A stretch of DNA of 15,314 nucleotides. Origin: Bacteroidota bacterium. Its GTDB lineage: Bacteria > Bacteroidota > Kryptoniia > Kryptoniales > JAKASW01. Numbering within the stretch: position 1 is the stretch's first letter; the number at the start of each line of letters is the position of its first letter. Positions 13,776-15,314 of the stretch are shown one piece after another. Under the pieces are notes generated by a model. That model saw nothing but the letters and a program-made list of their open reading frames with translations, did no database searches and was not told where the DNA came from. Where the stretch lies: NCBI GenBank assembly GCA_021796055.1, contig JAJYOS010000045.1, positions 1 through 15,314 on the forward strand. The letters are read 5' to 3'. The translations under genes were made by a program, and so were the position numbers.

Positions 13776-15314
13776 ATGGCATTGACTAACTATCGCTTAG
13801 TCATATTGGGATTATTCGCCTGCGTTGCTTTATCAGCGGGCCAGGAGCGGACGTACACAATTAAAGGCTCGGTGGTCGACTCGTTGAGCGGTGAGAGACT
13901 TCCTTACGCGACTCTGAGAATTGAGGGTAGCTCGATAGGCACGTACACTAATGACCAGGGATATTTCGTGCTCCCGGGTGTGCCCGTCCAATTACGGCGG
14001 ATAATTGTCAGCGATATTGGATACAAAGAAAGGATCTACGAACTAAAGCGGAATACTCCGATCGTGGAGGCACTCTTTCAGATCCTTCCCGAGCCGACCA
14101 CATTTTCACCTGTCGAGGTTACTGGCCAGTACAAGGGGCAGATGAAACCTGTAGCTCCAAGCACCACGGTATTCTATCCAAGCGACATCGCGCGTGCAAA
14201 CGGTCTTTTTAATAATGATATAGTTCAAGCGGTGACTCAACTTCCGGGTATTGTCACCGTCGGCGGGATGTCTAACCAGTACTACGTGCGGGGTGGAGCA
14301 GCGGATCAGAATCTCGTGACGATTGATGGTATTAGAGTCTATAACCTTTTTCATGCTTTCGGTCTTTTTAGTTTGATCGACCCCCTAATCGTAAAGGTCG
14401 CCGACTTCAGCAGCGGCGGCTTCCAGGCACAGTACGGTGGACGGTTGTCCTCGGTCTTGGATGTCGAGACGAGGGATGGAGATATGCACAGCTACAACGC
14501 AGCAGGAAGTTTCGACCTTCTTTCTACGGACATCATGCTAAGTGGTCCTGTGCCGCTCGGAATCCTGGGGAACTCATCGAGCTTCGTCGGGTTCTTTCGC
14601 ACATCTTTGTACAGGAACGCGCTGGGAAGGTACTTCGGAAAAAATATGCCATTCCAATTCTTTGACGGGTTCGGAAAGCTTACATCTGATTTTACATCCA
14701 CCGGACATATTTCTATTGAATACTTTTCGACGGGTGATCAAATCACCAGCAGCAACCCGGCTGATCCCAATTACTCATGGCGCGACATAGGTTTCGCTCT
14801 GTCGGGCAACTACCTGTTCAGCAACCAGTACAGCCTGCGTTTTTCGGTCTCCACTTCTCAATACCGGGCTGAACAAATCCCGCAATCTTCAAACTATCTT
14901 TACTATGAATCCGATAAGATTATTGACCCCGCGTTTTTCGGCGAGCTGACCTATTATCCAAGTCCCGGATCACAGCTGGACTTCGGATTATTGTTCACCT
15001 TCCCATCCTACAACTTTACTTTCACTAATGCGTTCAATATTCCTTTAATCATCAATGATCAGGAAGTTGAACCGAACATGTGGATGAAATACAAATGGGA
15101 GTTGATAAAGGATCTAGATGCCGAGCTTGGAATGCGGTTCGACCTCTCCCGCGCCTTTGCGCTCCTGTCAGGAGCGGGGAAGGGATATGTGGGGGATCCG
15201 CGTGCAACTTTGACTTACAATTTTTCTCCGGATGCATCTCTGTATTTGACAGCTGGAGAATATCATCAGCGTATCATCAGTCTCAACAACGAAGATGATA
15301 TTTACACACCCTTC
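13776..15314 (+). CDS. TonB-dependent receptor with carboxypeptidase-like domain, 3' partial
   Basis: The frame is open to the right edge; 513 residues are visible. The ATG at 13776 gives a clean signal peptide (LVILGLFACVALSA, cut near residue 21). In-frame ATGs at 13746 and 13737 are alternatives, and none has a clear ribosome-binding site. Residues about 26-105 are a carboxypeptidase regulatory-like domain (YTIKGSVVDSLSGERLPYAT, then YTNDQGYFVLPGVP). A TonB-box-like FSPVEVTGQ is at about 110-118. The plug domain covers about 130-235, with NQYYVRGGAADQNLVTIDG, HAFGLFS and QAQYGGRLSSVLDV; the last two are hallmarks of the TBDR subtype that accompanies DUF4249 proteins. The remainder is the start of the barrel. 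The missing part should be roughly 250-350 residues, judged from the family. The transported substrate is unknown. Sequence motifs differ clearly from the first TBDR, so it is not a recent duplicate. Confidence 0.9.
   Translation, partial: MALTNYRLVILGLFACVALSAGQERTYTIKGSVVDSLSGERLPYATLRIEGSSIGTYTNDQGYFVLPGVPVQLRRIIVSDIGYKERIYELKRNTPIVEALFQILPEPTTFSPVEVTGQYKGQMKPVAPSTTVFYPSDIARANGLFNNDIVQAVTQLPGIVTVGGMSNQYYVRGGAADQNLVTIDGIRVYNLFHAFGLFSLIDPLIVKVADFSSGGFQAQYGGRLSSVLDVETRDGDMHSYNAAGSFDLLSTDIMLSGPVPLGILGNSSSFVGFFRTSLYRNALGRYFGKNMPFQFFDGFGKLTSDFTSTGHISIEYFSTGDQITSSNPADPNYSWRDIGFALSGNYLFSNQYSLRFSVSTSQYRAEQIPQSSNYLYYESDKIIDPAFFGELTYYPSPGSQLDFGLLFTFPSYNFTFTNAFNIPLIINDQEVEPNMWMKYKWELIKDLDAELGMRFDLSRAFALLSGAGKGYVGDPRATLTYNFSPDASLYLTAGEYHQRIISLNNEDDIYTPF

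Overview
The window appears to come from an FCB-group bacterium (Bacteroidota/Chlorobiota side), most plausibly an Ignavibacteria-like or related early-branching lineage. The reasons are a type IX secretion (T9SS) C-terminal sorting domain on a very large secreted protein, a PorV/PorQ-type outer-membrane protein, two TonB-dependent receptors (TBDRs) with carboxypeptidase-like N-terminal domains, and lipoproteins resembling DUF4397 and DUF4249. Several genes have strong AGGAGG-type Shine-Dalgarno sites, and one gap holds a near-consensus TTGACA-17-TATATT promoter. Both are unlike typical Bacteroidia, where Shine-Dalgarno use is weak and promoters follow TTTG/TANNTTTG. The lineage is an inference; no rRNA or other marker is present. 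All confident genes are on the + strand.

Region 1 (1-2747) is central metabolism: the 3' part of a class V PLP-dependent aminotransferase (its start lies left of the window) and a full-length serA, 58 bp apart. Together they probably form a serine-biosynthesis pair, with the aminotransferase a candidate for the phosphoserine transaminase step.

Region 2 (2748-3480) is a 733-bp gap with no convincing gene. It holds a GC-rich stem-loop, a near-consensus sigma70 promoter, and two more hairpins downstream of it. It encodes either a small RNA of about 130 nt or a long structured leader of the next operon.

Region 3 (3481-12402) is the main feature: four tightly spaced cell-envelope genes. They are a DUF4397-like lipoprotein, a 996-aa TBDR, a 1338-aa secreted protein with a fibronectin-III-like segment and a T9SS sorting domain, and a PorV/PorQ-family barrel. 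A clear intrinsic terminator (12425-12464) ends the unit. A perfect 12-bp hairpin sits between the cargo and PorV-like genes, and an 18-codon ORF sits between the TBDR and the cargo. The order suggests that a surface protein is made together with its T9SS shuttle-type barrel and an associated outer-membrane transporter.

Region 4 (12403-15314) is a second envelope unit: a DUF4249-like lipoprotein followed by another TBDR that runs off the right edge. This pairing recurs in Bacteroidota, and the second TBDR is clearly of a different subtype from the first. No tRNA, rRNA, CRISPR array, transposase or phage gene was seen.
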